Notes: generated by a model from the letters alone, not told the origin. DNA of 64,000 bases from Hirsutella rhossiliensis (GCF_020360975.1 NW_025408669.1:5146001-5210000), one strand, 5' to 3'. Counted from the stretch's first letter, positions 32,581 to 42,752 are shown. A program made the numbers and translations.

Positions 32581-34430
32581 ACGTCAGCCACCTAGCTTAC
32601 AGCACACCCCCCTTCCAGCACCATTCCCACAGCAAAGAGGGCACCTTCCAACGGCAATTGAAGCCGCATTTTAACATCGCGATAGATCAATTTAGTGTTT
32701 TCTAGCTATTTAAGCTGCCAGCTACTACATAGAGCTTCAAAATCTGCGTTCTGATTGGCTGTTGCAATGGCAGACGGCTTAAGGATGCGTTCGAGCCGTT
32801 TTCTCGTCTTAAGGACTTATTCAATGCGTACGAAGCGGCCATTAGGGTCTTATAGTATCTTTTTCTGCTTCTGAGGCCGTAGACGATATACTTGGTGCTC
32901 AAGTTATTGTATGCGTAGCTATGCCGTTGCAAGCTGCGAATTCTAACGGTCGAGGGAGCGGCCAATTTTGTTAAAAAGTACTCGGGTTATACGGTCAGCT
33001 CTGCCGCGCTTTGCTAGGCCAACAATAAAGCTACGGACTTCCTATGATCGTCTTAGTGTTTTAAAGGCATCGTTATTCGTCTAAGAGCTAAGGTTCTTCT
33101 TCTTTGGCGGCGTTAACGGTATCTTTAGCTATTATAAGATAAGGGGGCTCGTTAAGGGCTTTGCTATATTAACTAGCTAAAGACCGGCCCCTCGCTACCC
33201 TCCTTTAATGCTTCTTTCTATTAGACTAGTCTGCCGCGCCTAATAATAGCAGCGAAGGAAGAGAGCTTTGCCGAGAGGCGCTATATTATCGAAAGATACG
33301 ATCTTTTCGAGCTCGCGTCGGTAGGCGCCCTTAATTAGGGCAAAAACCGAGACATCGAGAGGTTAAAGGACGTAAGAGGCGTATAGTAGTAAGAAAAAGA
33401 GATATATGCCGTGCTAGAAGCATTCGTATATAAAATCGTTAGTCTAATAGCTTCCGTGGCTATCTAATATAAGAAGAACGTTGCTTTATAGCTGCTTTCT
33501 TATCTATAGGATAAAGATATCTTTAAGCTACCGAATCGCGATCTCGTCGCTTATCTAGCCCCTTAGGGAGGCCACGAAGTTCTAATCCTTTAAAAAATCG
33601 AGTTTATTAGGGAACTATTAGTATTAAAGGTCTTAACCTTTAAAGATTATAAGGGGGGTTAGGGCCTAACCTATAGTAGAGACGTATTCGACTATTATAG
33701 TCTAATAACGCGATCTAAGCCGCCTTTTAAGGGTCTCCTTCTTCTCTAAGCTCCTTAGTATAAGGCCGTTGCAGCTAAGGCCCTCGAGGATACCTATCTC
33801 GTCTATATTAAAGCGTAATTCCGGTAGAATTGCCTATAAAGCCGGTAGGTTAAGTAACTAGAACTACTCCGTAATCCGAGCTATAGAGGCGCCGTTAATA
33901 CGAGCAGAATCGAGAGCTTTACCTTTAATCGTGCTAACCTCTTAGTTATAGGCTAAAAGCTTAATACCTAATTTTTCCTAAGTAGGCGAAGGTCGCCGCT
34001 AGCTCTAACGATACGGCTAGCGAATTCCTTAAGCTAAAAGTGCGTAGGGGGCAGCCTAAGGGCGGCTTAGGCAAGAATCTAGTCCTTAAGGTATTTCTCT
34101 TGCTCTCGACTAAGCCGCTAATATAACTCTTATGCCTCTCTTATCGGTAGGGCGCCTTTAAGACGCGTTTAAAGCATGCCTCTTAGAATACCCTACTTAC
34201 GACTAGTATATATCTACGGCATCCTATTTCTAATATTAAAAAGTGCTTCCTAGAGCTAATCTTTAGTATATTTAGAAGCTCGAGGCATCGTAATTTAAAT
34301 AGTATATTATTTATAATTATTAGATAGAAGGTGCACGAGAAAACGCGGTTACGATATAATGTTAATGTCGGCGCGAGGGTGGTGGGGATGTGCTAGAAGG
34401 GGGGTATGCTGTAAGCTAGGTGGCTGACGT
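32581..34430 (-). mobile_element. Fot1/pogo-type DNA transposon, RIP-mutated
   Basis: Terminal inverted repeats of roughly 40-50 bp begin ACGTCAGCCACCTAGCTTAC at 32581 and, on the other strand, at 34430; they differ mainly by C-to-T changes. TA dinucleotides flank both ends (32579-32580 and 34431-34432). The total is 1,850 bp, close to Fot1. It is inserted in the old LINE ORF1. Confidence 0.93.
32690..34288 (-). pseudogene. Fot1/pogo transposase (DDE_1 type), RIP-mutated
   Basis: ATG at 34288 opens an N-terminal helix-turn-helix region (about 34000-34288) read through TAG and TAA. The catalytic core shows 'DE.GILEG' near 33785-33812, 'LILDSHGS' near 33455-33482 and 'QPLDV' near 33350-33362; the second and third aspartates are about 34 residues apart, as in pogo-type transposases. 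The C-terminal end (32702-32965) still reads as a helical, basic stretch. The full length would be about 530 residues, usual for Fot1-like enzymes. It is inactive. Confidence 0.87.
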
Positions 34431-34988
34431 TATGCGAGACTAGCTATACCCGGTCCGAGTCGACAACGCTAACCGTATAGCAATCCTTAACGCGGAAGGC
34501 AACGTTCTACCTAGAGCGATCGAGGCCTTAAGTGCCGAAAATAAAGTAACTATTAGTAAGATTTCCTATTTAAGTAAACGAGAGTCTAGTAAAGCGTATA
34601 GGTCTATAGTAGTATATATTACTAAGAAAAGCAACGTAGAAAGGCTTTTAAAAGGGCACTACTTTAACTTAGCGGGAGGGTTAGCTATTACTTATATATT
34701 CGAGCTAAGAATAAGACTAATCTAATACTTTAACTACTAAGAGATCGGTTATAAAGTATATATATATAAGAAGTAGCGGATATATAGTAAGTATATAAAG
34801 GTTAGGTATTATTATAGAAAGTATATAGTAATTAAGCTAAAATGTATCCTATATAGTAGACTATATAAGTCGTTTAGCTAGAAGTATAGGATAAGGCACT
34901 TAAATAGTAATACTTAAGTCCCTCTATATCTTATAGCTAAATATATATAAGAGTAATATAGTATAGTAAAGCCTAATAAATAATATAG

Positions 34989-35229
34989 TATTACGACTAC
35001 GGCTACTAGGCCGCTAACGGTCGACCGCGTTAAGTACGTAACACGGTCTAATAGATAAATAGTCAGCACGACTATCTAATAGATATAGGATTAAGGGGAT
35101 CGTAGAGATCTAAGTAATCTAGGATTAATAGGATTACTATACTTTATACGATTTAACGTTAGGGATTACTACGCTCTATATAATCTAACGTTAGGGATTA
35201 TAGCTAGGCCTATAATCTAAGGATAGTCT
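34989..35229 (+). repeat. Gypsy B 5' LTR, first half
   Basis: It begins TATTACGAC (from TGTTACGAC) and stops at the AGTCT duplication made by the young Gypsy. The uninterrupted equivalent is 55981-56225, where AGTCT occurs once. This U3 holds a direct repeat that includes GATCTAACGTTAGGG or its RIP-altered form, twice. Confidence 0.92.
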
Positions 35230-35698
35230 TGTTACGACCCGACCAACGGATGTTACGACCCGACCAACGGATGGCCATGACACGGGCCAGGGATGACTAA
35301 CCGCTGAAGGATCACGTGACCATGCGAAAGGTGATCGGTGGATCGCCTTACGATCAAGCGAGCGGTGCTCGACGGATCGTTCATCGATCAAGGTGATCAC
35401 CTCTGTGATCACCTCCAGCACCTCGCGATCAGAGACGGGCAGTTGGGTATATATAGCTGCCCCATTTCACTCCTTTAGACTAGATAGCTCTTTAGCTTTC
35501 AACACAATCATTACGATCCCTATCACGATCTCATCTCTGATTCCGATCACTTGATTACCTGGTTACAGTCTACGGTCTACGACCTCCGACTCATCACCAA
35601 CGTGACATACTTATCATTGCTCAGACCACGCCCTGTTGTATCTGCCAACATAAACCCCTCGACAGGTTTATCCCTTGGGAATATCACCGGTCGTCACA
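35230..35698 (+). repeat. 5' LTR of the young Gypsy
   Basis: 469 bp. It starts with two tandem copies of a 21-bp unit (TGTTACGACCCGACCAACGG…). U3 holds nine GATC sites between about 35310 and 35435, including the palindrome GGTGATCACC. A TATATATA box lies at about 35446-35453, and the likely transcript start is near 35494. Confidence 0.94.
35494..35503 (+). promoter_or_regulatory. Likely RNA 5' end / self-priming sequence
   Basis: AGCTTTCAAC lies about 45 bp after the TATA box and is exactly complementary to GTTGAAAGCT just after the LTR. This is the arrangement used by Tf1/sushi-type elements, which prime from their own RNA 5' end instead of a tRNA. The assignment is from complementarity alone. 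Confidence 0.6.
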
Positions 35699-35709
35699 CG
35701 TTGAAAGCT
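35699..35709 (+). promoter_or_regulatory. Primer-binding site (self-priming type)
   Basis: CGTTGAAAGCT follows the 5' LTR directly and pairs over 10 bases with 35494-35503. In Gypsy B the equivalent (42994-43004) and its partner in the LTR have both been altered by RIP, C-to-T on one side and G-to-A on the other, in a way that keeps most of the pairing. Confidence 0.6.
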
Positions 35710-35761
35710 CTTGTTCAGAACGATACCGCGTCTCTCTGAGCAATATCGCATAACTGTCAAC

Positions 35762-36430
35762 ATGCCTGCACAGCAAACTGGATCAACCAACTCGGACACA
35801 CCGTGTCGCCGCAGGACATGATGCGCGAAATCATCAGCCTTCGACAGGAGGTCCAAGTGCTCAGGAACGGAGGAGGCAACGGACAAGTCAGGGACATCGG
35901 AGAAGCAGTCAAACCAAAACAGCCAGGACCATTCGACGGTACTCATGGCACGCTTCGAGACTTTCTCACCCAACTCAAAGCCTACCACCGATTCTATCCG
36001 ACCAAGCTCTCGGACCCAGTCGAAAAGGTACTCCACGCAGGAAATTGTTTATCTGGAACGGCACTCGCCTGGTTTGGACCCATCATGAGGACTTTCTCGA
36101 CAACCAACCAGCGCGACGAGACAACGAGACAGACGAAGTCTTTGCCAGTTTCCAAGGATTCGAAGAAGCCATTACGAAGGTATTCGGAACAACCGACGAG
36201 GAACGAGAGGCCGAACAGAAACTTCGAGAACTCCGACAAAGGATCTCAGCATCGGATTATGCTGCGAAGTTCCGTCAAGTCACCTCAAAGCTTGATTGGG
36301 ACGACGAACCCTTATGTCACGATTCTACGACGGACTTAAAGAAGAAGTCAAGGACGAGCTCTACAAGGAAAATCGACCTGACAACCTCTCGGACTACATT
36401 GCTATGGCAGTACGAATCCCCCAAAAGGTA
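35762..36430 (+). pseudogene. Young Gypsy gag, frameshifted and lacking its zinc knuckle
   Basis: Capsid-type gag protein that would package the element RNA. ATG at 35762 is supported by the aligned start in Gypsy B. Segments in three frames give the retrotransposon gag domain ('PGPFDGTHGTLRDFLTQLKAY' type at about 35925-35990, then 'GFEEAITKVFG' at about 36145-36200). One-base losses lie near 35805, 36090 and 36312. Comparison with Gypsy B shows that about 270 bp (43715-43982 there), containing the CCHC knuckle, is absent at about 36419. Confidence 0.82.
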
Positions 36431-36474
36431 AGAAACACCTAAACGCTACTAACAAACAGGAACCAAAGCATGAA

Positions 36475-37973
36475 CTCCTTAACTGGACTGCATGCTACGA
36501 CGACAAATGTACGGTACACCTAAGCGACAAACAAGGTACCGGATGGTTTCCAAAACCACCAAAGAGAACCCTTGCAATGATGCAACGAAGGGATTCCACG
36601 ACACCGAAACAAGTCAAATTCGCAGAGACAGAATATCCCTATCCTGAAGGAGTCTCACAAGACTGGATCAGGAAGAACGGCAAACGATTCCAGGAAGACA
36701 TGCGAATTAAAGACCGACAGCAAAGACGGGCAGTCTACAAACAACATAACAAAGAGGACACGGACGCAGCCCTTATGCTCACAAAACTCGGACAACAACC
36801 CGAAGAAGATCAACGGAGTGTCGACGACACAAGCTCTGAAGAACAAGAGACACCCGAAGAAACAGAAGACGAAAACGAACTCGCACCACCACCCTCACTA
36901 CTAAGGAAAACGCCACGATTGGAGAACACGCCCCATACTTCGAAGAATTCGAAGAGATGCTCAAAATTGGAACCCAGCAAATACCTCAAATTCTCACGGA
37001 AAACCAACAAGCTGCGATGATTCGATACCAACCGGCACCACGCGGAGGAGACTACGCTGTGGCTATCGCCGCGGTCGACACCTTTACAGCTCTACAACGA
37101 GAATGGCAACCACGAGGAGAATTTTCAGATGACCCAAGAACAGTGCTCAGTCACGAAGAGCACAAACATATTTCATGGATCTCATGCGTCTATTTGGACT
37201 GCATGATACACTTCCAGAAGAAGGCACGACACAACGCTTTCCCAGTCAGATTCGACGGACAAATACTTTCGAAACCCTACCTAAGCACGGAACTGGACTA
37301 CTGGAAAATCGATCAACGTTACCCGAACGACCAAGTCATGTTATTGGAACCCGATTACGGCACGCCACTTGAATGCCGCGATGATTACGGTTCTTTAACG
37401 AGATGTCTTTCGGAAACATGCAAAATCCACAAACACGCCAAAATTGGGGAATGGCACAACGCCACTCGCTCTAAGGCATCCGAACCATCTATCTTCACAA
37501 GACTCGCGCAACGAATCAGATGCGACGAAGAAGATTACAACGAATGTGCACACCCGAACTGCAAAGTTCACGAACACGAAAAGGCACGAGCATGGCACAA
37601 ACGACACAACGGTGCACCAAAGGACTACTGGCGACACCTACGAAGGCTACAAGCTACATTCGACCAAGGAAAAATTAACGCAGAAGAACTACGCGCAAAA
37701 CAGAAAGACGCAGAACGAAAACTCGATTCCTGGTACGAAAACGAACAGAATTGCGAAGCACGGTACGCAATCAACTGCGAAGCAGCACAATGCAAACAAC
37801 ACAGCGTTGAGAAACAAGAAATCTTCGATTGGCTACAAGAAATCAGTCTCTTGAGCCCCGACACGACACCACGCGACGAAAACATAAAGAAACGATATCA
37901 ACAACAAATCGAAGAAGAATACCCAAATGAAACGAATAAGGACCAGGCAAAAAACGAGGTACGCCATCTGTAA
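36475..37973 (+). CDS. Young Gypsy gag-pol linker with four C-x4-C-x2-H motifs
   Basis: Part of the polyprotein between gag and protease. Four copies of C-x4-C-x2-H-x3-K, each followed by a Trp 4-7 residues later, start at 36493, 37404, 37544 and 37776. The middle two are the most alike and add a second His (C-x4-C-K-[IV]-H-x-H-x-K-x3-W-H). The region between 36577 and 36950 is acidic and Glu-rich. One A is missing near 36903 relative to Gypsy B, which shifts the frame. Metal binding is suggested by the pattern but unproven. In element life this would be one reading frame with gag and pol. Confidence 0.68.
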
Positions 37974-38020
37974 AAGGGCTACAGACTGGCACGACACGAC
38001 AAGATCCAAGGACCCTATGC

Positions 38021-38746
38021 ATGGCAACGGCAAGCCATGGCAACCAAATGGTATTGGACATCCAAATCGCGGGACATCACGTACACGCACTATTGGATTG
38101 CGGCGCGATGGGCAATTACGTTTCACCTAGAGTCATCAATCGTTACCGACTCCCATGGAGACACAAGAAAGATCCATATGAACTCACGAATATCGAAGGA
38201 GAGGCCTTCAACTATAACAACGGAATCATTGATATGGAGATTGATCACCTCGACATCAATATCCAGGGCCACGACGAACGAGTCGACTTCGACATCATGG
38301 ACATTGGAGAACACGACCTTGTGTTAGGGCTTCCATGGTTACAGGAGAGCAACCCACTGATCAACTGGAAAACTGGCCAGCTGCGTTGGAACGAAGACGC
38401 AAGTTTCCAAGACCAGCAGATTTGGGAGAAAGCAAAATTTTGCGATGATTTAGCCACTGAACAGGACGAAAGGGATGACCGTTCAAGCAAATCATTACGG
38501 GCTTCAGCGATACAAACGAAAACAGCAACCGAACCGGCGGACACAACAAAATCGACTGACAAGACCCACGTACTGACCAACACGGCTGTACAACCTGGCA
38601 TCCGACATAAACAGAACAAAGGACACAACAAGAAGATCCGAAGAGTTATTGCCACTCTAAGGAAAGACCTCGAACAAATCAACAAAGAGCTCGAGTCAAG
38701 GAAACCAGCTCTCAAAAGAAAGAACAAAGCCCACAAGACAGAATGA
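38021..38746 (+). CDS. Young Gypsy aspartic protease region
   Basis: A retropepsin-type protease that would cut the polyprotein. The catalytic motif reads L-L-D-C-G-A at about 38091-38108, with Cys where D-S-G or D-T-G is usual; the RIP-altered codon in Gypsy B fits Cys as well, so it is a family feature. The downstream 'DLVLGLPWL' block near 38312-38340 is the second conserved protease element. A Lys-rich tail follows and leads into the RT frame, which overlaps by 4 nt in another phase. Confidence 0.8.
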   Translation: MATASHGNQMVLDIQIAGHHVHALLDCGAMGNYVSPRVINRYRLPWRHKKDPYELTNIEGEAFNYNNGIIDMEIDHLDINIQGHDERVDFDIMDIGEHDLVLGLPWLQESNPLINWKTGQLRWNEDASFQDQQIWEKAKFCDDLATEQDERDDRSSKSLRASAIQTKTATEPADTTKSTDKTHVLTNTAVQPGIRHKQNKGHNKKIRRVIATLRKDLEQINKELESRKPALKRKNKAHKTE

Positions 38747-40145
38747 AGAACATCCCACAGGAATACCGGAAATACGACAAACTCTTCAAGGAAGAACTCG
38801 AGACAGGGTTACCCGAACACAGTCAATGGGACCACGAAATTTGTCTCAAAGATGGAAGAACGCCGACGTTCCATAAGATTTACAACCTAAACGAAAAGCA
38901 ACTGCAAACGCTACGCGACTACCTCGACGAGAATCTACGAAAGGGATACATACGAACATCAACATCCGAAGCAGGCTACCCAGTCATGTTTGTTCCAAAG
39001 CAAAACGGCAAGCTACGACTAGTTGTCGACTACAGACGCCTAAACGATATTACAATGAAGGACCGAACACCATTACCGCTTATATCGGAACTACGAGATC
39101 GACTGCACGGCAAAAAATGGTTTACAGCCCTCGATCTCAAAGGCGCCTACAACTTAATACGCATGAAGAAGGGACACGAATGGATGACAGCTTTCAGAAC
39201 GAAATTCGGACTATTCGAATATCTGGTAATGCCATTTGGACTCACAAATGCACCAGCTACCTTCAACGGATGATCAACAATGTCCTACGCGAACACTTGG
39301 ACATCTTTGTGGTAGTATACCTGGATGATATCCTAATCTTCTCGGACACCCTAGAAGAACACAAGGAACACGTCCACAAGGTACTCCGCGCACTTCAGAA
39401 TGCGAAGTTACTGGTTGAACCAGAAAAAGCAAGTTCCACACACAGGAAGTAGATTTCCTCGGACACGATCTCACCAGGAGAGATACGAATGCAACAAGAC
39501 AAGATCAACTCAGTCAAAGAATGGCCAACGCCAAAGAACGTCAAGGACGTACAAAGTTTCCTAGGATTTGCGAATTACTACCGACGATTCATCAAAGATT
39601 TCGGAAAGATTGCAACACCACTACACGACTTAACGAAGAAGGAAAAAGAGTTTACATGGGACGACAAAGCCAACGAAGCTTTCAGATGCATCAAAACGAC
39701 GATTACGCAAGAACCGGTCTTAACCACCTTCGATCCAGAACGACAAATCGAACTCGAAACCGATGCATCAGACTTTGCTCTAGGAGCACAAATCGGACAG
39801 AAGGACGATGAAGGAAGACTACGACCAATTGCATTCTACTCGAAAAAGCTACATGGCGCAGAACTCAATTACCCCATCTACGACAAAGAATTCCTCGCAA
39901 TCATTCAAGCTTTTAAGGAATTTCGACACTACCTTCTCGGAAGCAAACACAAAATCAAGGTCTACACAGATCACAAAAACATCTCACATTTCGCGACGAC
40001 GCAACAATTGAACGGACGACAGATCCGATGGGCCGAATGTCTATCAGAATTCGACTACGAAATAATCCACAGAAAAGGAACGAAAACGGTCGAGCTGATG
40101 CCCTCAGCCGACGATCCGACTACGACACAGGAGCACCTATTGTGA
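38743..40145 (+). pseudogene. Young Gypsy reverse transcriptase and RNase H
   Basis: RT copies the RNA genome and RNase H removes the template. The RT fingers and palm are clear ('[12 protein letters not shown]' near 39010-39045, '[12 protein letters not shown]' near 39230-39265, 'YLDD' near 39318-39329). RNase H follows ('ETDASDFALGAQIG' near 39755-39800, 'YTDHKNI' near 39963-39985). A C is lost near 39266 and two bases near 39463, in short repeats, compared with copies A and B. Without these the frame would be continuous. Confidence 0.93.
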
Positions 40146-41612
40146 AAGGACAACTCCTTGAGCTCAACAATGAAGGGAATATGCAACAACGACAGCTTAA
40201 CGCAATCTTCAAGGTCAATCCAGACGAAGGCCTTACGAAGAAGATCCAACAAGCCTACGATAAGGTTGATTGGGAACCACTTCCAGTTGTTTGGGAAGAT
40301 GGCCTGGCAAAGCATCAAGGAAAGATCTTTGTACCAGAAGAACTTCAGGACGAAGTTATACGCGAAATTCACGAACACCCGACACACGGACACCAAGGAA
40401 TCCGGAGGACGATGGAAAGAATTCGACGAATCTACGACTTTCCACGGATGAAGAAACGAATCAGCGAAACTATCAGAAAATGCGAACTTTGCGCACGAAG
40501 CAAAGCTGAACGACACAAGCCATACGGAGAATTGCAACCGTTACCAGTACCAAAGAAACCATGGGACTCGATAGCTTTCGACCATATCACAAAGCTACCA
40601 CCGTCAAAAGAACCCATGACCAACGTCAAGTACGACAGCATATTCGTCATTACCGACAGATTGACGAAGTACGGATACTTCTTACCGTACAAAGAAGCAA
40701 GCAACGCAGAAGAGCTAGCATATGTGTTCCTACGAACTATTGTCAGCAATCACGGACTACCGAACGAGATTGTCTCTGACAGAGGAAGCACATTTGTGGC
40801 CAAGTTTTGGCAAGCTCATGGCACAATTAGGAACGAAACATAAGCTCAGCACAGCTTATCACCCACAAACAGATGGACAAACAGAACGACTCAACCAAAC
40901 GCTTGAACAATATTTACGATGCTACATCAGCTACGAACAAAACGATTGGGTTAAATGGCTACCGACGGCACAACTAGCTTACAACAGCTCAGTCACAGAG
41001 ACAACCAAGCTCTCACCAGCATACGCCAATTACGGATACAACCCAGAAGCATTCAAGGTCACTCGACAAGGACCACAAGCGGAACGAGCGATACTGCAAG
41101 CAGATCAGCTACGAAAATTGCATAAAGAAATGCAACAAGAACTTCAATTCGTCAGAGAACGAATGTCCACTCACTACAATCGGAAAAGATTGCAGGGACC
41201 AATCTTTCAAGAGGAGACATGGTCTACCTCGTACGACGAAACATCAAAACAAAACGACCAAGCAACAAATTGGATTTCAAGAAACTTGGACCGTTCAAAG
41301 TCAAGAAAACCATTTCAAAAGTCAACTACGAACTTTCGCTACCAACAACAATGCGGATACACCGATATTTCATATCTCATTATTGGAACCAGCACCACGA
41401 AACGCCAAACCACAGGAAAAATCGAAGTCGACGACGATCAAGAATACGAAGCAGAACAAATACTGGACACAAGAAAACAAGGTCAGCAACAGGAATACCT
41501 TGTAAAATGGAAAGGATACGGACCTGAGGAAAACACATGGGAACCCACCAAGCACCTGACCCATTGTGGTTCGCTTCTCCGACAATTCAATCAACAAAGA
41601 TCAACCTCCTGA
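40028..41612 (+). pseudogene. Young Gypsy integrase with C-terminal chromodomain
   Basis: Integrase inserts the cDNA, and the chromodomain can steer it to marked chromatin. The zinc-binding HHCC region lies at about 40370-40500 (two His, then C-x2-C in 'CELCARSK'). The catalytic DDE is in 'FDHITKLPP' (about 40578), 'SDRGSTF' (about 40775) and '[14 protein letters not shown]' (about 40870-40910). The chromodomain spans about 41440-41560 ('YEAEQILD…[17 protein letters not shown]'). One-base losses near 40083, 40815 and 41215 break the frame. The end overlaps the antisense gene by about 12 nt. Confidence 0.93.
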
Positions 41613-42088
41613 CGAAATGGGATTTTCCGGCGCCGACGAATCCCCGAGCAACCCAAATTGGGCTAAGACAGAAGGAGACAACGACACCTGGGAGTACAAG
41701 GAATCCCAATCCTCGACGAAGTCCGAGGGTAACCGATCGTCGTGAGGGGGGCCGCGCCTCCTCCACTCGTTGCCGCTCCTTCTCCGCCTCTTCTTTCTCG
41801 ACACGTTCCAGCTCCTCAACGTTATCGATCCCACGGGAGACCGCCCGCATCATCTTTTCAAACCATAATTTCTTTTGTTTTCGAAGGCGCAGAACCTTTT
41901 CCTCGGCCTCCTCAAGCTCGCGTTCGAGCTTGATGTGTTGATTGCAATATTTCGAAGCTGTGCCGGCGATACCCTTGGACGTCGCAGCGGGAAGGTGAAG
42001 GCGCACGCATTCGACACAGCGATCAGAATCCGAAGACGACACCTGGCATTCCCGGTCCGCGACGCTCGCAAGCCGAGCAAGAAGGCAT
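41601..42088 (-). pseudogene. Antisense gene in the young Gypsy: six-Cys cluster plus coiled coil
   Basis: Minus-strand gene of about 160 codons between pol and the 3' LTR. From ATG at 42088 it begins M-P-S-C-S-A-C. After a one-base break near 42055 it continues with three more cysteines in C-x9-C-x2-C order. A strongly charged coiled coil follows at about 41720-41935 ('LERELEEAEEKVLRLRKQK' type), then a Ser/Asp-rich tail ending at 41601 after another frame break near 41755. The same gene is readable in copies A and B. Its promoter would have to lie in or near the 3' LTR, read backwards. The function is unknown; GAL4-like spacing plus coiled coil suggests DNA binding. Confidence 0.75.
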
Positions 42089-42283
42089 CGTAAGAATGTC
42101 GGGATTCGAAAGGATCGTGGAAAGCAGGACACCACAACGGATGGACGACGAGGCCTTGGCCCTTTTCTTGAAACACGGTCAGACGGCATGACGGACCATG
42201 ATGAAGGAAGAAGAAGGGAACGGCACACACTCACGCAGGAAATGACCAGGATATGCGACACGGCGGCTAAAGCAGGTCTTGAG

Positions 42284-42308
42284 GGCAAGACCAAGGAGGG
42301 AGACCTGA
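42284..42308 (+). promoter_or_regulatory. Polypurine tract before the 3' LTR
   Basis: A purine-rich run (AAGGAGGGAGA, then CCTGA) lies directly upstream of the LTR, where second-strand DNA synthesis is primed. Equivalent runs precede the 3' LTRs of copies A and B. Confidence 0.6.
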
Positions 42309-42747
42309 TGTTACGACCCGACCAACGGATGTTACGACCCGACCAACGGATGGCCATGACACGGGCCAGGGATGATAAGGTGATCGGTGGATCGCCTTAC
42401 GATCAAGCGAGCGGTGCTCGACGGATCGTTCATCGATCAAGGTGATCACCTCTGTGATCACCTCCAGCACCTCGCGATCAGAGACGGGCAGTTGGGTATA
42501 TATAGCTGCCCCATTTCACTCCTTTAGACTAGATAGCTCTTTAGCTTTCAACACAATCATTACGATCCCTATCACGATCTCATCTCTGATTCCGATCACT
42601 TGATTACCTGGTTACAGTCTACGGTCTACGACCTCCGACTCATCACCAACGTGACATACTTATCATTGCTCAGACCACGCCCTGTTGTATCTGCCAACAT
42701 AAACCCCTCGACAGGTTTATCCCTTGGGAATATCACCGGTCGTCACA
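42309..42747 (+). repeat. 3' LTR of the young Gypsy
   Basis: 439 bp. It lacks 30 bp of U3 that is present in the 5' LTR after CAGGGATGA, otherwise it matches it by eye. It ends TCGTCACA, followed by the AGTCT duplication. Confidence 0.94.
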
Positions 42748-42752
42748 AGTCT

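Larger units (their letters stand above)
32480..34988 (+). pseudogene. Second, RIP-mutated Tad-like LINE: ORF1 in two pieces
   Basis: The frame starts at 32480 ('NADRVKIVCRDK' type) and is interrupted at 32581 by the Fot1-like transposon. It resumes at 34433 and runs to about 34960. The second piece carries knuckle positions at about 34745-34890, where RIP has turned several Cys codons into Tyr codons while His and Gly positions remain recognisable. Gypsy B then interrupts it at 34989. The product was an ORF1 nucleic-acid-binding protein of a LINE family other than the RIP-free one. Confidence 0.7.
35230..42747 (+). mobile_element. Young Ty3/Gypsy chromovirus, RIP-free
   Basis: A 7,518-bp element with LTRs 35230-35698 and 42309-42747 and target duplication AGTCT (35225-35229, 42748-42752). 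Where they overlap the LTRs look identical by eye; they differ by one 30-bp indel in U3. The LTR ends are TGTTACGA…TCGTCACA. No RIP signature is present. The order is gag, Cys-rich linker, protease, RT, RNase H, integrase, chromodomain, with an antisense gene before the 3' LTR. A deletion in gag and several one-base losses make it defective as written. Confidence 0.96.

Noticed and set aside
32702..32965. Independent small gene of 87 codons
   Set aside because: It is the C-terminal part of the Fot1-like transposase, inside its inverted repeats.
35230..35271. Tandem 21-bp unit as a second nested insertion
   Set aside because: Both LTRs of the element carry the duplication, so it is part of the LTR.
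42089..42357. Extension of the antisense frame into the 3' LTR (starting near 42357)
   Set aside because: The extra N-terminus is the translated LTR repeat, and the other copies support a start at the M-P-[S]C-x2-C position, so the extension is a shadow.
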